Shown: piece by piece, positions 62,639 through 64,000 of the stretch | How the letters are laid out: each line of letters opens with the position of its first letter | How positions within the stretch are numbered: position 1 is the stretch's first letter | Origin: Indolivaga macrotermitis | GTDB taxonomy: Bacteria; Bacteroidota; Bacteroidia; Bacteroidales; Dysgonomonadaceae | Length of the DNA: 64,000 nt | Assembly (NCBI RefSeq): GCF_900128985.1 | Contig: NZ_FQUC01000005.1 | Location: 124,001 to 188,000 of the forward strand | Direction of reading: 5' to 3' | Made by a program: the position numbers and the translations under genes | The notes under the pieces: generated by a model | Seen by the model: only the letters and a program-made list of their open reading frames with translations | Databases searched by the model: none | What the model was told of the DNA's origin: nothing

Positions 62639-63079
62639 ATGAGAAAATTATTTTTATTAGTTATACCGATTTCTGTTTTCATTATTCTATCATCCGGATG
62701 CAAAAACCAACAAAATACACAGACAACCCAGAAAACAGGAAAAAAGATAGAGAAACAAAAAGGTGAGAATTTCGATGAATTTTATTCAAAATTTTTCGCC
62801 GATCCCAAATTTCAGTTGTCCAGAGTTACATTTCCTCTTGAATGCGACATTCAGGAACACGAAAGACGATTGACAATTATGCAAAAATCAGACTGGGACA
62901 CCATGATAGTCCCCATAGATAAGGTAGACCGGAAAACCTATGAAGTAACAATAAAACGTACCCCAACCACAGTCTCGCACCGTATATACATCAAAAACTC
63001 CGATACAGACATACTCATAAAATATCAACAGATCAGAGGTAAGTGGTATCTTGTTTACTATAAGAGTATATTTCTCTAA
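62639..63079 (+). CDS. Small lipoprotein, DUF4348-like
   Basis: A 146-residue lipoprotein: hydrophobic segment 4-18 and lipobox LSSGC with Cys 21. A short Gln/Thr/Lys-rich linker precedes a domain with FDEFYSKFFADPKFQLSRVTFPLECD, which resembles the start of DUF4348, then DWDTMIVPID, YEVTIKRTP and IKYQQIRGKWYLVYYKSIFL. The domain shape recalls NTF2-like folds; this is inference. It is situated between the leu terminator and the pseudouridine synthase gene. Confidence 0.65.
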   Translation: MRKLFLLVIPISVFIILSSGCKNQQNTQTTQKTGKKIEKQKGENFDEFYSKFFADPKFQLSRVTFPLECDIQEHERRLTIMQKSDWDTMIVPIDKVDRKTYEVTIKRTPTTVSHRIYIKNSDTDILIKYQQIRGKWYLVYYKSIFL

Positions 63080-63134
63080 AAAATCATACCTTTGCAGTCC
63101 TAAATAACAGACCGGAGAAATAAAAATAAACATA

Positions 63135-64000
63135 ATGAAGGGAAAACCTCAAAATACAGCATTACAAGAAATAAAAGTAACTGAAGCAGCCGAATTACTT
63201 ACATTCTTACTCGATTCTAAAGTACGTAAAAGCCGCAATGCCATTAAATCGTTGCTTTTACATAAACAGGTTAAAGTTAACGGTCAGATAGTAACCCAAT
63301 ATAACCACCTTCTGAAACGGGGAGATGTTGTGTCTATACATAAACACGATCATAAGCTTGACGAAAAGAAGCTGAAAGGATTAACCGTAGTTTACGAAGA
63401 CAAAAGTATTATTGTAATAGATAAAGAATCGGGGCTTTTATCTGTATCCACGGGCAAAGAAATGCTTAAAGAGACAGCATATAATATTGTAAGTAACTAT
63501 CTGCGGCAAAAGAACGCTTTGGTAAAACCTTATATTCTATTCCGGCTCGACCGCGAAGCTTCCGGTCTAATGGTTTTCGCCAAAGACCCCGACCTTCAGG
63601 AAAAAATGCAAAAAGAATGGATACTGCATCCGCCAAAACGTTCGTATCAGGCGGTTGTCGAAAGTCCTGTTATTCCGGAATCGGGCACTATCACATCGTG
63701 GCTTACCGAAAATAAGAATTTTGTGGTTTTTGCTTCAGAAAAAGACAATGGAGGACAAAAAGCCGTTACTCATTATAAAACAGAAAAAGCAAACAACCGT
63801 TATACCTTGCTAAAGGTAAATGCCGATACTTCGAGAAAAAATCAGATAAGGGTACAGCTCCAGTTTATAGGGCATCCTATAGTCGGAGATAAAAAATACG
63901 GTTCCAAGATCAGCCCTATCCGCCGTATAGCTCTACATGCAGACGAATTATCGTTCAATCATCCCGTAACAAAGGAAAAGATGCATTTCATATCAGCATT
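63135..64000 (+). CDS. RluA/RluD-family pseudouridine synthase (3' end outside window)
   Basis: The first 288 codons of a gene starting at ATG 63135 and open to the window edge. An N-terminal S4 RNA-binding domain (about 18-70: LLTFLLDSKVRKSRNAIKSLLLHKQVKVNGQI) is followed by the synthase domain. VVYEDKSIIVIDKESGLLS comes first. The catalytic motif is RLDREASGLMVFAK, with the Asp of RLD as nucleophile; the usual His before RLD is Phe here. Later segments are RSYQAVV, KAVTHYK, NQIRVQLQFIGHPIVGDKKYG and IALHADELSFNHPV. It modifies uridines in rRNA or tRNA; the exact site is not predictable. Confidence 0.92.
   Translation, partial: MKGKPQNTALQEIKVTEAAELLTFLLDSKVRKSRNAIKSLLLHKQVKVNGQIVTQYNHLLKRGDVVSIHKHDHKLDEKKLKGLTVVYEDKSIIVIDKESGLLSVSTGKEMLKETAYNIVSNYLRQKNALVKPYILFRLDREASGLMVFAKDPDLQEKMQKEWILHPPKRSYQAVVESPVIPESGTITSWLTENKNFVVFASEKDNGGQKAVTHYKTEKANNRYTLLKVNADTSRKNQIRVQLQFIGHPIVGDKKYGSKISPIRRIALHADELSFNHPVTKEKMHFISA

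Overview
The window looks like chromosomal DNA of a Bacteroidales bacterium, most likely a Dysgonomonas-type organism. The genus is an impression from protein sequences and was not tested. Supporting signs are about 40% GC, many exported proteins and lipoproteins with Bacteroidetes surface signals (SDDD, K-D-D after the lipobox Cys), promoters of the form TTG/TTTG-N19-20-TAnnTTTG instead of sigma70 boxes, weak Shine-Dalgarno sites, fused FeoAB, and a kdsA-maf pair. No rRNA, tRNA, CRISPR array, insertion sequence or prophage was found.

Layout. 1-1414 (minus) is the tail of a histidine-biosynthesis operon (TlpA-like thioredoxin, VanZ protein, HisH cut by the window edge). 1.7-4 kb has an MdtD-like exporter and a flavin reductase. 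4.1-6.8 kb holds three exported proteins: two paralogues flanking a PKD-domain protein. Upstream of them lies a 780 bp intergenic region with tandem hairpin repeats and a (TG)7(TC)14 microsatellite. 7.6-16.8 kb is mixed: CAT-like acetyltransferase, DUF4261 protein, lipoprotein, MetA, YD-repeat-like protein, CoaA, DUF418 protein, GNAT. 16.9-17.9 kb contains two tandem copies of what I interpret as an undescribed structured small RNA gene on the minus strand, separated by a gene remnant. 18.0-20.7 kb is ferrous iron uptake (FeoAB plus its small Cys-rich partner). 20.9-23.3 kb carries an FUSC-like membrane protein and a DnaC-like/DUF4373 pair. 23.6-32.3 kb has surface or exported proteins of unknown role, a HAD phosphatase, an LRR protein and a CE1-like esterase/GH35 beta-galactosidase pair. 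32.6-36.4 kb starts with kdsA-maf (LPS Kdo; nucleotide quality control) followed by surface proteins, one with a possible caspase-like His/Cys dyad. 36.4-39.2 kb is a LytS/LytTR two-component system facing a DUF6268 outer-membrane protein. 39.4-52.0 kb is mixed housekeeping and envelope: CinA, glutathione peroxidase, OmpA, YpfJ, Fsr-like MFS, U32 peptidase, AqpZ, two tandem paralogous unknown exported proteins, free-Met-sulfoxide reductase, YceI.

52.4-62.6 kb is a leucine operon: promoter, a 26-residue leader peptide rich in Ile/Leu/Val, a terminator, then leuA, acyltransferase, leuC, leuD, a citramalate-synthase-like gene, a glycosyltransferase-like gene, a UDP-galactopyranose-mutase-like flavoprotein and leuB. 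The leader and terminator form a classical ribosome-mediated attenuator. The citramalate-synthase-like gene would let LeuCDB also serve isoleucine synthesis, which fits the Ile codons in the leader. Three surface-glycan-type genes are interleaved. The window ends with a DUF4348-like lipoprotein and a truncated RluA-family pseudouridine synthase.

The strongest candidate for something new is the duplicated RNA at 16.9-17.9 kb. Both copies have the same promoter geometry, a conserved UNCG hairpin and their own terminator. Paired substitutions preserve two helices, and G-U pairs only make sense on the minus strand.
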